From assembly GCF_019052655.1 (NCBI RefSeq), contig NZ_JAHQVB010000030.1, positions 1 to 22,949 on the forward strand: a stretch of 22,949 nt of DNA, read 5' to 3'. Source of the stretch: Holdemanella porci. Its GTDB lineage: Bacteria > Bacillota_I > Bacilli_A > Erysipelotrichales > Erysipelotrichaceae. Made by a program: the position numbers and the translations under genes. Below are positions 1 to 9,405 of this stretch, in pieces. Within the stretch, counting starts at the first letter, position 1. Every line of letters starts with the position of its first letter. The notes under the pieces were generated by a model, which saw only the letters and a list, made by a program, of their open reading frames with translations, was not told the origin of the DNA and did no database searches.

Positions 1-75
1 TTGCACCCTTTTGTACTTCTAACTTCTTGTTTTTATAAATTTTATTTTCAGATTATCACCAAAAAAATATAACAT

Positions 76-105
76 AAAAAAGAAGATTTCACTATGAAAT
101 CTTCA
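76..105 (-). terminator. Terminator of the P1 peptidase gene
   Basis: A 9-bp perfect stem (positions 82-90 with 96-104) with a 5-nt loop is followed on the minus strand by a T run. The stop codon of the peptidase gene sits inside the loop and 3' arm, so translation ends within the hairpin. Confidence 0.85.
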
Positions 106-1042
106 CTTGATTTAAACAATTACGAACATGTCCAGACTGTCCAGTTACCTCTTCATTTTCAATCAAAGATAAGTGCACAGCTTCTTTACAAGATTCAATC
201 GCTGCATCAAATACAATATTGATCTTATTATCGTTGATTTGTTTCAAAGTATGGATTTCTTCATTCCCAAAACGATTTGCGGTACTAAACGCAATCGCAA
301 TATCCCCAGAACCATTGCCCATATGCGATCCTGTTAAAGCTAAACCGACTGGCATTCTGTTACAAACTCTATGAAGTTGACGATCACTTAATGGAGCATC
401 CGTTGCAATGATCATCATGATTGAACCTTTTTCTTGTTCTAAAGGCAATTGATTCCCCTCTACTTTATCTAACAAATATTGTTCTCTTAAACCAAAATTA
501 GACAATACAAGTACACCTAGAGTATATGTATTTCCATCAATCTCAAAGATTCTTGAACTTGTTCCAATACCACCTGACATTTCAAAACAAGACATGCCTC
601 GTCCGGCTCCAACACTGCCGAGTTCAAAATTTTTTTTACAGTCACGATACGCCTCATAAACATCTTCTTTTGTAACGACGCAATCGCGAATCGCATTTAG
701 ATATCCATCGTTGCATTCTCCAACGACAACATTAACACTTGTTAAATCTTCATTTTCTTTGACCATGATATCCACTAAGGCTTGTTGAACAACACCCACA
801 TTTAAAGTATTTGTCAAACAAATATAACTTTCTAAAGTTCCCAATTCCATAATTTGTGGTAATCCTGTCGTCTTCCCAAAACCATTTAAAATACTACAAC
901 CACAAGCTAACTTTTGATGAAATACATCTTCAGCTGTACGAATAAATGTCACACCTGTTTGGTGAGAATCAGAACAAATTGTTTTATGCCCAACCAAAAC
1001 ACCTTCGACATCTGTAATTCGATTTAATTTTCCTTTTTCCAT
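92..1042 (-). CDS. P1 family peptidase (DmpA/L-aminopeptidase-D-esterase type, S58)
   Basis: A 316-aa cytoplasmic Ntn-type hydrolase. In this family a single chain cleaves itself before a serine, which becomes the N-terminal nucleophile of the smaller subunit; substrates are peptides or amides with N-terminal amino acids. Visible family signatures are the Gly-rich GAGRGMSCF stretch followed by GGIGTSSR, the GVLVLSNFG strand, and KGSIMMIIATDAPL. In the last of these, Gly206-Ser207 matches the DmpA cleavage site and nucleophile. The C-terminal half ends with the usual TGSHMGNGSGDIAIAFST block. Length is normal for the family. The ATG follows an AGAGGTG ribosome site. The gene stands alone between two terminators. 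The physiological substrate cannot be told from sequence. Confidence 0.9.
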   Translation of the reverse strand: MEKGKLNRITDVEGVLVGHKTICSDSHQTGVTFIRTAEDVFHQKLACGCSILNGFGKTTGLPQIMELGTLESYICLTNTLNVGVVQQALVDIMVKENEDLTSVNVVVGECNDGYLNAIRDCVVTKEDVYEAYRDCKKNFELGSVGAGRGMSCFEMSGGIGTSSRIFEIDGNTYTLGVLVLSNFGLREQYLLDKVEGNQLPLEQEKGSIMMIIATDAPLSDRQLHRVCNRMPVGLALTGSHMGNGSGDIAIAFSTANRFGNEEIHTLKQINDNKINIVFDAAIESCKEAVHLSLIENEEVTGQSGHVRNCLNQVKIS

Positions 1043-1063
1043 AATATAACACCTCTTACAACC

Positions 1064-1092
1064 ATTATATTAATAATTTTTAATTTGCACAA
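1064..1092 (-). promoter_or_regulatory. Promoter of the P1 peptidase gene
   Basis: On the minus strand TTGTGC (1087-1092) and TATAAT (1064-1069) are separated by 17 bp, a good sigma-A match. The -35 overlaps the T tract of the PFOR terminator. Confidence 0.7.
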
Positions 1093-1122
1093 AAAAAGAA
1101 GCCAAAATCAATCAGCTTCTTT
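1091..1122 (-). terminator. Terminator of the PFOR gene
   Basis: On the minus strand an AAGAAGC stem and its GCTTCTT partner enclose a loop of about 12 nt, followed by seven or more T. It begins shortly after the PFOR stop codon. Confidence 0.8.
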
Positions 1123-1132
1123 CATTTATTTC

Positions 1133-4100
1133 TTACTTGTAAAGTTCAACTAAACGTCGTAAGTGTTCATAACGTTCTTTAGCTACTTCTTCTGACTTAG
1201 CAAATAATTTTTCTGCTCTTTCAGGGAATGGTTTCACTAAACGAGTGTAACGAGATTCGTTGTGTAAGAAGTCTTGGTAAGTTCCATCTCCTTCTTTAGA
1301 AGTTAATGTGAATGGGTTCTTACCTGCTTCTTTCTTAGCTGGATCAAATGAGAATAAGTTCCAGTATCCAGATTTAACCGCTTTCTTCATTTCATCTTGA
1401 CAGTGGTTCATTCCACCCTTAGCAATACCATGTAATTCACAAGGTGCATAACCGATGATTAAAGATGGTCCTGGATAAGCTTCTGCTTCAGCAATACATT
1501 TAACTGCTTGTGCAGGGTTAGCTCCAAGAGCGATTTGTGCTACATAAACGTATCCGTAGCTCATGGCGATTTCTGCTAAAGATTTTTTCTTCATTTCTTT
1601 ACCAGCAGCAGCGAACTGACATACTTCACCGATGTTAGATGCTTTAGAAGCCTGTCCACCAGTATTTGAATACATTTCTGTATCGAATACCATAACGTTT
1701 ACGTTTTCACCTGATGCAAGAACATGGTCTAATCCACCGAATCCGATATCATAAGCCCATCCGTCTCCACCGAAGATCCAAACAGATTTCTTAGCTAAGT
1801 ATTCTTTCTTATCTAATACAGCTTTAGCATCTTCACATCCAGCTTCAGCAGCTTTTTCTACTTCAACTAATAATGCTTTTGTTGCTTCTGTGTTAGTACG
1901 AGTATTTTCTTTAGTTTCCATGAATTTTTCGAATGCAGCCTTGAATTCAGGAGTTGCTTTTTCGCTTTCGTTCATAGCACCTAATTTTTCGATAGCTTGT
2001 TCACGTAATACTTTTTGTCCTAATTGCATACCGAATCCGTGTTCAGCATTGTCTTCGAACAATGAGTTAGCCCATGCTGGTCCTTGTAAGCTGTCTTTGT
2101 TTACTGTATATGGAGATACAGATGCTGGACCACCCCAGATTGAAGAACATCCGGTTGCATTTGATACATACATGTGTTCACCAAATAACTGAGTAATTAA
2201 ACGAGCATAAGATGTTTCAGCACATCCAGCACATGATCCAGAGAACTCTAACAATGGTTGGTTGTATTGAGAACCCTTAACTGTGTCATCAGCGAATCCA
2301 GAATCTTTCTTAGAAACGTTAGCTACTAAGTAATCGAATACTGGTTGTTCTTCAGCTTGAGATTCTTGAGGAACCATCTTGATTGCTTGAGTTGGACATA
2401 CAGTGATACATTCACCACATCCCATACAATCTAATGGAGATACACTCATTGTATATTTGAATTCTGTAGCTTTTGGTTTAACATCAGCTAATTTGATTTG
2501 TGCAGGAGCAGCCTTAACTTCTTCTTCGCTCAATAAGAATGGACGAATAGTAGCGTGAGAACATACGAATGCACATTGGTTACATTGAATACATTTTTCA
2601 GGATCCCATTCAGGAACTGTAACAGCTGTACCACGTTTTTCGTAAGCACTAGCACCAGTTTCCCATTGACCATCGATGTTACCAACGAATGCAGATACAG
2701 GTAATGAATCTCCATCCATTTTGTTAACTGGTTCCATGATGTCTTTAACCATCTTAACTGTTGCAGGACGTCCTGACAATTCAGGTTTTGGTGCATCAGC
2801 TTCTGGGTTAGCCCAAGATGCAGGAATTTCAACTTTGTGAGTTGCGCCAACACCAGCATCGATAGCTTTATAGTTCATTTCAACAACTGCATCACCCTTC
2901 TTAGAGTAAGATTTCTTAGCAGCTGCTTTCATATAATCTACAGCTTCTTCAATTGGCATAATGTTAGCTAATTTGAAGAATGCAGATTGTAAGATTGTGT
3001 TTGTACGTTTACCCATACCAATTTCGATAGCTTTATCAATGGCATTGATTGTGTACAATTGGATATTGTTGTCTGCGATATATTTTTTAGATTCAGCAGG
3101 CATGTGTTTGTCTAATTCTTCGTCTGACCATTGGCAGTTGATCATGAATACACCACCAGGTTTTACGTCTTGAACCATCTTGTATCCATTTACTACATAT
3201 GAAGGGTTGTGACAAGCTACGAAGTCAGCCTGGTTAATGTAGTATGGGCTACGGATTGGTTTGTCTCCGAAACGCAAGTGAGAAATCGTGATACCACCAG
3301 TTTTCTTAGAGTCATATTGGAAGTAAGCCTGAATATATTTGTCAGTGTGGTCACCGATGATCTTAGTAGAGTTCTTGTTAGCACCTACAGTACCGTCTCC
3401 TCCAAGACCCCAGAATTTACATTCAACCGTTCCTGGAGTTGAAGTGTTAGGAGCTGGTTTAACTTCTGGCAACGATAAGTTTGTAACGTCATCCACGATG
3501 CCAATTGTAAAACGAGGTTTTGGTTCGTCTTTTAACAATTCAGTATAAACAGCGAACACACTTGAAGGTGGAGTATCCTTAGATCCTAAACCATAACGTC
3601 CACCGCAAAGAGTGATGTCATTTAATCCTGCTTCGCGAAGTGTTGTAGCTACATCTAAGTATAATGGGTCAGCTAGAGCACCTGGTTCTTTAGTACGGTC
3701 AAGTACTGCAACTTTCTTAGCTGTCTTAGGAAGAACTTTTAATAAGTGTTTGCTTGACCAAGGACGATATAAACGAACCTTAACTAAACCAACTTTTTCT
3801 CCTTTTGCAGTTAAGTAGTCGATAACTTCTTCAGCAACGTCATTGATAGAACCCATAGCGATGATTACACGATCAGCTTCAGGATCACCATAGTAGTTGA
3901 ACAAGTCATAGTTTGTTCCTAATTTTTCGTTGATTTTACCCATGTATTTTTCTACTACAGCAGGTAATTCATCATATGCAGTGTTACATGCTTCACGGTG
4001 TTGGAAGAAGATATCTCCATTTTCGTGAGAACCACGCATAGTTGGACGTTCTGGATTCAAAGCGTGTTTACGGAATTCCTCAACAGCTTCCATTGGACAC

Positions 4101-4681
4101 ATTTCTTTTAAATCTTCGTAGTCCCATTTTTCAATTTTTTGAATTTCGTGAGAAGTACGGAATCCATCAAAGAAGTTGATGAATGGCACTTTACCTTCTA
4201 AAGCAGCTAAGTGAGCTACTGGAGATAAATCCATAACTTCTTGTGGGTTAGTTTCACATAACATAGCGAAACCTGTTTGACGACAAGCATAAACGTCTGA
4301 GTGATCACCAAAGATGTTCAATGCGTGAGTTGCAACTGTACGTGCAGATACATCGAATACACATGGTAATTGTTCAGCCGCGATCTTGTACATGTTTGGA
4401 ATCATCAATAATAAACCTTGAGATGCAGTGAATGTATTAGTCAATGCACCAGCAGCTAATGATCCGTGAACAGCACCAGCAGCACCTGCTTCTGATTGTA
4501 ATTCACTTACAACTACTTGATTTCCAAAAATATTTTTCTGTCCAGCTGCAGACCATTGGTCAATAGAGTCTGCCATTGGACTAGATGGAGTAATAGGATA
4601 AATTGCAGCAACGTCTGTAAAAGCATACGCAACGTGAGCCGCAGCCGTATTTCCATCCATAGACTGTTTTGCTCTAGGCAT
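1133..4681 (-). CDS. nifJ: Pyruvate:ferredoxin (flavodoxin) oxidoreductase
   Basis: A 1182-aa single-chain enzyme that converts pyruvate and CoA to acetyl-CoA and CO2 and passes electrons to ferredoxin or flavodoxin; it is the main pyruvate-oxidising step in fermentative anaerobes. The N-terminal TPP pyrimidine-binding domain starts with MDGNTAAAHVAYAFTDVA and YPITPSSPMAD. Two ferredoxin-type [4Fe-4S] motifs lie near residue 700 (CIQCNQCAFVC) and near 750 (CMGCGECITVC). A third, proximal cluster is indicated by SGSCAGC near residue 812 and a C-terminal PCELHG cysteine. The TPP pyrophosphate motif GDGWAYDIGFGG is near residue 969 and is followed by the SNTGGQ signature. Length matches homodimeric PFORs. 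The ATG is preceded by a near-consensus AAAGGAGG site. No truncation is seen. Oxygen sensitivity and direction in vivo are family knowledge. Confidence 0.97.
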   Translation of the reverse strand: MPRAKQSMDGNTAAAHVAYAFTDVAAIYPITPSSPMADSIDQWSAAGQKNIFGNQVVVSELQSEAGAAGAVHGSLAAGALTNTFTASQGLLLMIPNMYKIAAEQLPCVFDVSARTVATHALNIFGDHSDVYACRQTGFAMLCETNPQEVMDLSPVAHLAALEGKVPFINFFDGFRTSHEIQKIEKWDYEDLKEMCPMEAVEEFRKHALNPERPTMRGSHENGDIFFQHREACNTAYDELPAVVEKYMGKINEKLGTNYDLFNYYGDPEADRVIIAMGSINDVAEEVIDYLTAKGEKVGLVKVRLYRPWSSKHLLKVLPKTAKKVAVLDRTKEPGALADPLYLDVATTLREAGLNDITLCGGRYGLGSKDTPPSSVFAVYTELLKDEPKPRFTIGIVDDVTNLSLPEVKPAPNTSTPGTVECKFWGLGGDGTVGANKNSTKIIGDHTDKYIQAYFQYDSKKTGGITISHLRFGDKPIRSPYYINQADFVACHNPSYVVNGYKMVQDVKPGGVFMINCQWSDEELDKHMPAESKKYIADNNIQLYTINAIDKAIEIGMGKRTNTILQSAFFKLANIMPIEEAVDYMKAAAKKSYSKKGDAVVEMNYKAIDAGVGATHKVEIPASWANPEADAPKPELSGRPATVKMVKDIMEPVNKMDGDSLPVSAFVGNIDGQWETGASAYEKRGTAVTVPEWDPEKCIQCNQCAFVCSHATIRPFLLSEEEVKAAPAQIKLADVKPKATEFKYTMSVSPLDCMGCGECITVCPTQAIKMVPQESQAEEQPVFDYLVANVSKKDSGFADDTVKGSQYNQPLLEFSGSCAGCAETSYARLITQLFGEHMYVSNATGCSSIWGGPASVSPYTVNKDSLQGPAWANSLFEDNAEHGFGMQLGQKVLREQAIEKLGAMNESEKATPEFKAAFEKFMETKENTRTNTEATKALLVEVEKAAEAGCEDAKAVLDKKEYLAKKSVWIFGGDGWAYDIGFGGLDHVLASGENVNVMVFDTEMYSNTGGQASKASNIGEVCQFAAAGKEMKKKSLAEIAMSYGYVYVAQIALGANPAQAVKCIAEAEAYPGPSLIIGYAPCELHGIAKGGMNHCQDEMKKAVKSGYWNLFSFDPAKKEAGKNPFTLTSKEGDGTYQDFLHNESRYTRLVKPFPERAEKLFAKSEEVAKERYEHLRRLVELYK

Positions 4682-4699
4682 TAATATTTCCTCCTTTAT

Positions 4700-4745
4700 A
4701 GATATTCAATACCATAGATTATTATACGAGCTTCATGTCAAATTT
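4700..4745 (-). promoter_or_regulatory. Probable promoter region of the PFOR gene
   Basis: The minus strand contains both TTGACA and TATAAT, but only 9 bp apart, so they cannot form one promoter. Either TTGACA pairs with a weak TCTATG 17 bp downstream, or TATAAT pairs with a weak TTTAAA 17 bp upstream. Two overlapping start sites are possible. Confidence 0.4.
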
Positions 4746-4796
4746 TAAAGGTTAAATTCACCATAGAGGTTAGTCTCTTCTAATTTGTAAGCGTAT

Positions 4797-4830
4797 AAAA
4801 AAGAGACGTAAACACTTGCTTACATCTCTA
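4797..4830 (-). terminator. Terminator of pgi
   Basis: On the minus strand AGAGATGTAAG pairs with TTTACGTCTCT (two G-U wobbles) and is followed by TTTTTTATA, immediately after the pgi stop. Confidence 0.8.
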
Positions 4831-4839
4831 TTTTCATCA

Positions 4840-6111
4840 TTACTCTTTACCTAATAGTTTGAACATATTCTTTTTATAAACTTCAACGCCAGGTTGATTG
4901 AATGGGTTAGAATCATTCATCAAAGTTGTCATTGCGATGGCCTTGAAGAAGAACATACACATATTACCAAAGTCATAAGAAGTCATGCCTGGCATAGTTA
5001 ATAAGATATTTGGAACTCCACCTGTTTCTTCATGAGCCTGTAATGTTCCTTTGGCAGCCATTTTATTAGCCCAATCCACACTCTTACCAGCCAAGTAGTT
5101 CATTCCATCTTCATTGGCTTCATCATTAGGGAATGTTAAATCGATCATTGGTGTATCGACATATAAGTTTGTTTCGAACAATACTTTCTTACCTTCCTGA
5201 ACAAATTGTCCTAAAGAGTGTAAGTCTGTTGAGAAACATACTGAATCAGGTAAAATACCCTTTCCATCTTTTCCTTCACTTTCTCCAAACAATTGTTTCC
5301 ACCATTCGGCAACCATCTGCATTTGAGGTTCATAGTTTACTAACAATTCAACATCATATCCTTGGTTTTGAAGAATACGACGAGCCACTGCATATCGGTA
5401 AGCAGGGTTTTTTTCAAGAGCCGCATCTCCATATTCACCCATACCATCATGTAAACCTTTCATCAAAGCATCGATATCGATTCCAGCTACTGCGATTGGC
5501 AATAATCCAACTGGAGTAATGACTGAGAAACGTCCACCAATATCATCAGGAATGACGAATGTTTCATATCCTTCTTTATCTGCTAAAGCCTTCAATGTTC
5601 CTCTAGCCTTATCTGTAGTGGCAATAATACGATTCTTTGCATCTTCACCATATTTTTCTTCCATAAATTGTTTTAAGATACGGAAAGCCAATGCTGTTTC
5701 CGTTGTAGTTCCAGATTTAGAAATAACATTTACAGTAACTTCCTTATCTTTAATATAGTTCATGACCTGTGAAATATAAGTAGATGAGAAAGTGTTTCCC
5801 ATATAAATAATTTCAGGCTTGTTGTCACCATATAAACCATTCATCATTTCAATGGCAGCACGAGCACCTAAATAAGATCCTCCAATACCACATACAACGA
5901 ATACTTCTGTATTTTCACGTACTTTTGCGGCAACCTCTTTAATGCGACTAAATTCTTCTTTATCATAATTGTTAGCCCAGTTTAGCCAACCGATAAAGTC
6001 GTTACCCTTACAAGTACCATTTTGTAAAGCTTCATCAATAGCGCGAACTTGATTCTGATAAGCCTTTACATCTTCTTTTAAGAAAGCATGATTTAAATCT
6101 AACGTAATCAT
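4840..6111 (-). CDS. pgi: Glucose-6-phosphate isomerase
   Basis: A 423-aa cytosolic enzyme interconverting glucose-6-phosphate and fructose-6-phosphate in glycolysis. The sugar-phosphate-binding signature SKSGTTTET lies at about residues 129-137, preceded by the CGIGGSYLGARA loop near residue 77. The C-terminus (QPGVEVYKKNMF) is the family ending. The compact length is typical of Firmicutes. The frame is open upstream to 6165, but the ATG at 6111 is preferred: it has GGAGG about 10 nt upstream, starts with the usual MITLDLNHA, and lies downstream of the extended -10 at 6146-6151. The gene is monocistronic, with its own promoter and terminator. Confidence 0.96.
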   Translation of the reverse strand: MITLDLNHAFLKEDVKAYQNQVRAIDEALQNGTCKGNDFIGWLNWANNYDKEEFSRIKEVAAKVRENTEVFVVCGIGGSYLGARAAIEMMNGLYGDNKPEIIYMGNTFSSTYISQVMNYIKDKEVTVNVISKSGTTTETALAFRILKQFMEEKYGEDAKNRIIATTDKARGTLKALADKEGYETFVIPDDIGGRFSVITPVGLLPIAVAGIDIDALMKGLHDGMGEYGDAALEKNPAYRYAVARRILQNQGYDVELLVNYEPQMQMVAEWWKQLFGESEGKDGKGILPDSVCFSTDLHSLGQFVQEGKKVLFETNLYVDTPMIDLTFPNDEANEDGMNYLAGKSVDWANKMAAKGTLQAHEETGGVPNILLTMPGMTSYDFGNMCMFFFKAIAMTTLMNDSNPFNQPGVEVYKKNMFKLLGKE

Positions 6112-6145
6112 ATTTATTTTCCCTCCATAGCTATCTCCACTCATG

Positions 6146-6178
6146 ATTATACCACGATTTAACATTGTGTGATATAAT
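6146..6178. promoter_or_regulatory. Divergent extended -10 promoters, pgi and DUF212 gene
   Basis: On the minus strand TGGTATAAT (hexamer at 6146-6151) serves pgi. On the plus strand TGATATAAT (hexamer at 6173-6178) serves the DUF212-nifU unit. Both are extended -10 elements with no convincing -35, separated by about 20 bp. Confidence 0.6.
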
Positions 6179-6202
6179 GTTTTTTGTTAGGAGTGTGAGT
6201 TT

Positions 6203-6664
6203 ATGATACCATCGTCCTTATATCCACTTGTTACAGCTCTTTTGAGCAATATACTTGCACAAGTAGGAAAAACGGTCGTATATTATTATAGAACTGGAAA
6301 ATGGGACTTACACTGGGTCATCGCAAGTGGCGGCTTTCCAAGCAGTCACTCATCCACTGTAACTGCCCTTTCTCTTTCCATTGGAATTCAGGAAGGCTTT
6401 GATTCAGCCATATTTGCCGTAACCACTATCTTTTCCTTTATTGTCATGTATGATGCATGTCACGTCCGCTATTACTCAGGTAAAAATATTGAATTAACGC
6501 AACAGTTAGTCAAAGATTTACGAGAAATGACAGGACTTCGCTTTGACGATCCAATCTATCAAGAAAAATTAAAGAATGTTCTTGGTCATAAATTTGTCGA
6601 AGTCATCGGAGGATTTGTGGTAGGACTGATTGTCCCATTGATTTTATGTCCACTATTTTTATAA
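6203..6664 (+). CDS. Divergent PAP2 family (DUF212/YuiD-like) membrane protein
   Basis: A 153-aa membrane protein related to acid-phosphatase/vanadium-dependent haloperoxidases. The GGFPSSHSS motif (residues 43-51) corresponds to the phosphatase motif of PAP2 enzymes, and YDACHVRYYSGK corresponds to the YDA-VR-AG block of DUF212. Hydrophobic segments lie around residues 6-22, 55-95 and 132-153. The full PAP2 triad is not evident, so activity on a lipid phosphate is an inference and no substrate is known. TAGGAG precedes the ATG by 9 nt. It is followed after 17 bp by the NifU-type gene, probably as one transcript. Confidence 0.85.
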   Translation: MIPSSLYPLVTALLSNILAQVGKTVVYYYRTGKWDLHWVIASGGFPSSHSSTVTALSLSIGIQEGFDSAIFAVTTIFSFIVMYDACHVRYYSGKNIELTQQLVKDLREMTGLRFDDPIYQEKLKNVLGHKFVEVIGGFVVGLIVPLILCPLFL

Positions 6665-6681
6665 GTTAGGAGTGTTATTTT

Positions 6682-6921
6682 ATGGATACTGTAGTAGATA
6701 GTAAAGCCGTTAATGATTGTTTAGATAAAATTCGTCCTTATATTCAACATGACGGAGGCGACATTGAACTATTAGGAGTTGACGAATTCAATGTTGTCTA
6801 TGTTTCTTTCAAAGGTGCTTGCCAAGGATGCATGATGGCCTCTGAAGATTTCTCAGGTGGAATCAAAGAATTATTACTTGAAGAAGTACCAAACATCCGT
6901 GATGTAGTACTTGTAGGTTAA
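6682..6921 (+). CDS. NifU-type Fe-S cluster scaffold (NfuA-like C-terminal domain)
   Basis: A 79-aa protein consisting only of the NifU C-terminal domain, which holds a transient Fe-S cluster and passes it to client proteins. The invariant CxxC is Cys47-Cys50 in KGACQGCMMA, preceded by the typical IRPYIQHDGGDIELLG block. Length is normal for stand-alone Nfu proteins in Firmicutes. TAGGAG lies 9 nt before the ATG. It is co-directional with the DUF212 gene 17 bp upstream and ends at its own terminator. Fe-S clients such as PFOR lie nearby, though adjacency alone does not prove partnership. Confidence 0.92.
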   Translation: MDTVVDSKAVNDCLDKIRPYIQHDGGDIELLGVDEFNVVYVSFKGACQGCMMASEDFSGGIKELLLEEVPNIRDVVLVG

Positions 6922-6948
6922 GATATCGAAAGATATCTTTTTATTTTT
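6921..6948 (+). terminator. Terminator after the NifU-type gene
   Basis: AGATATC, a GAAA tetraloop and GATATCT are followed by a T-rich tract (6921-6948). It overlaps the NifU stop codon and lies directly before the ribosome site of the MATE pseudogene. Confidence 0.85.
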
Positions 6949-7460
6949 AGGAGTTTTACCATGTACACCAAAGAACAATTAAGGAGACTTTTGATTCCAT
7001 TAATGTTCGAACAAGTTTTAAACGCATTAATGAGATCCGTTGATACCATTATGGTCACCAATATTGGTTCAACCGCTATTTCCGCCGTCTCCCTTGTGGA
7101 TTCATTAAATATTTTAATCATCAATATATTTGCCGCCATGGCAACCGGAGGCGCCATCATCTGTGCCCAACACTTAGGTTCTGACCAAAAAACAAGGCCA
7201 ATCAAGCCTTGAAACAATTGATTATCTCCGTCACCCTTATTTCCATACTGATTACCATACCCTGCATTTTATTCAGAAGACCGCTATTAACACTGAGTTT
7301 TGAATCTATAGAAAAAAGCGTGATGGATAATTCTTTAAGCTATCTATTCATCACGGCACTATCCTACCCTCTTCATCGCCCTATACAATGCAGGTGCTGC
7401 AAGCTTTCGAACAAGTCAAAATTCAAGACTTCCCATGACCATTGCGTTTAGCTCTAACAT

Positions 7461-7470
7461 ATCAAACATT
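7461..7470. repeat. Left target-site duplication of the IS
   Basis: ATCAAACATT directly abuts the left IS end and matches the right flank ATTAAACATT at 9 of 10 bases. The single difference looks like post-insertion drift. Confidence 0.7.
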
Positions 7471-8577
7471 GTGAGTACCCATCTGACAACCCTAGGCATT
7501 TTCCAAGCCTCTAGCCGTGGCATATTGGTCCATTGAATCACGAATCATCTTTCGAGCGGCTATGCTTGATTGCATTATATAATTCTTGATCTTATCCATG
7601 ATAGACTTGCAGTTCCTGTGATTGAATCTCCATTCGAATTCAGAATAATATAAGGGCAACATTCTTTTGGTAACGCCATGAAATCTATCAATAAACTGAC
7701 TGTTTAAATTGGATATGATCTTGTTTAGAAAGTATAATCGATGGTTATCATTATCGTAGTCAATTACTTCGTTGTTTACTTCTATCCTATTTTTTAAGAT
7801 ATTGTATGTTGTTTTGCCGTCTGTATTCAATTTTCTTTCTTTGGACATTTTTACATATTTTTCAAAATATCCTTTTATGATATTGCTTGAATCTGTGGTC
7901 ACTTCCTGCATCTTAACAAAACGTGGATACTGATTTTCTTGTTCTGTTGAAAGCCTATTAAAAAGGGCTGTTTATCAGTACCCAGCCCTCACTTTCCGTT
8001 ATGTGATGGAGCTCCTGTATAGGCTACATCTGATTCATAAAAATCCGAATCCAAAAATCTCTTTGAATTCGAATTTTTCATAAGTATACGAGCTTTAGTC
8101 TGTAATAAGCAGGCTGTTTTGTAATTGACCTTCAATTCTTTAGAAAGTTCCATACTAGAAATACCATTATTTGCAGTAAAGATTAGAAACAAACCGTACA
8201 ATAAAACGTTTAAAGGCAGTTTGTTATCCTGAAAGATTGTATTGGATAATAATCTTTCATCATGTTTGCAGTTAGCACAACGATAGCAATTCTTAGTTTT
8301 CATGAAATAGTAGTGAGTACAGCCACACTTTTCGCAATAGTAGCCAGTAGGCCATTTGATGTCGTAGAAAAATTTACGACAAGCATCTAAATTTGTGTAA
8401 TATTGAATAATGAAATCAGAAGTAGACATATAGTCTCCACGACCACTAACAGACAAACGTTTATTATTTCTTTTGTAATACATAACGAGCACCATCCTTT
8501 GTACAAGGATATAGTACCTGTTATATTGACAATATCGATGTCTATTTAGTGCATGGGGTCGTTAGATGGGTACTCAC
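7471..8577 (-). mobile_element. IS1595 family (ISXO2-like) insertion sequence, degenerate
   Basis: A 1107-bp element inserted in the MATE gene. The termini are imperfect inverted repeats: GTGAGTACCCATCTGAC at 7471-7487 against GTGAGTACCCATCTAAC read inward from 8577. It is flanked by a 10-bp near-identical duplication. It holds one transposase gene on the minus strand, opposite to the host gene, which is itself broken. IS1595 elements usually make 8-bp duplications, so the exact boundary may differ by a few bases. Confidence 0.85.
7492..8429 (-). pseudogene. IS1595/ISXO2-like transposase, frameshifted with internal stop
   Basis: The N-terminal part (8429-7989) has the zinc ribbon CEKCGC...CYRCANC, a helix-turn-helix region (SSMELSKELKVNYKTACLLQ) and the first acidic motif of the DDE domain (FYESDVAYTGA). 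It stops at TGA 7989-7991 just after PSHNGK. The frame continues past it as GLGTDKQPFLIG, the next part of the DDE fold, and then shifts so that STEQENQYPRF leads into the C-terminal part (7911-7492). The preferred start is the ATG at 8429, after GGAGA, rather than the open-frame limit at 8495. Two lesions make it non-functional without recoding. Confidence 0.87.
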
Positions 8578-8587
8578 ATTAAACATT
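8578..8587. repeat. Right target-site duplication of the IS
   Basis: ATTAAACATT follows the right IS terminus and pairs with 7461-7470 (9 of 10 identical). Confidence 0.7.
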
Positions 8588-9405
8588 ATAGGAAATGTAT
8601 TCTTCATCTTTACCCTAAGCTTAGGCGTAGCCGGAGCTGCCCTATCTACATTACTATCAAGAATCATCAGTGCCCTTATTATCCTGATCCTTTTAAAACA
8701 GCCCAAACAAGATTTATATATTGATTCCTATTTAAGTATCCGACCAGAAATTGAAACAATCACAAAAATATTAAAAACAGGTATTCCAACCGGCATTGAA
8801 AATGGTATGTTTCAATTTGGAAAACTCGTCATTCAATCCACTGTATCCACAATGGGATCAACCGCCATTGCCGCCCAAGTCATGGTGGCCATGCTAGAAA
8901 GTTTTGCATGTCAAGCAAGCATCGGTATTGGACTTGGTATGATGACTGTCGTAGGAAAATGTGTAGGTGCTAAAGAATACGAACAAGCGAAACACTATAC
9001 AATCTTACTCACAAAATATGCATGGATAGCCTGCATTATATGTTGTGCAATAATCATGTTTCCAATTCAACAAATCACTAGTCTTGCTAGAATGGAGCCA
9101 GAAAGCGCCAAACTAGCCATTTGGTTAACACGCATTGTCTTCACATACAAAATGATATTCTGGACACCCTCATTCTTACCAGGCTATGGCCTAAGAGCTG
9201 CTAGTGATGTCAAATTTAGTATGATCACATCCACTCTATCTATGTGGATCTGCAGAGTTGTAGTCACAATCTTTTTAGTCCATCAATTCCATATGGGCCC
9301 ATTAGCTGTATGGATTGGTATGGGATCTGATTGAACAGTACGCTCATTTATCTTCTTAGCTCGTTTTAAATCAAATAAGTGGCTAGAACATAAGGTCATC
9401 TATCA

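Noticed and set aside
4717..4738. TTGACA and TATAAT upstream of PFOR as one consensus promoter.
   Set aside because: They are only 9 bp apart, too close for a single sigma-A promoter.
5133..5519. 128-codon plus-strand frame inside pgi.
   Set aside because: It is a His/Leu-rich shadow of the pgi coding strand, without a start signal.
7209..7451. Separate 80-aa ORF starting at TTG.
   Set aside because: Its first 55 residues continue the MATE protein after a one-base loss and its end is an out-of-frame tail, so it is part of the pseudogene.
9332..9334. TGA at a conserved Trp of the MATE protein could indicate UGA read as Trp, as in Mollicutes relatives.
   Set aside because: Intact genes here use TGG for Trp, and UGA is a normal stop, for example at the end of the esterase gene. 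The same gene has frameshifts and an IS, so it is a pseudogene.
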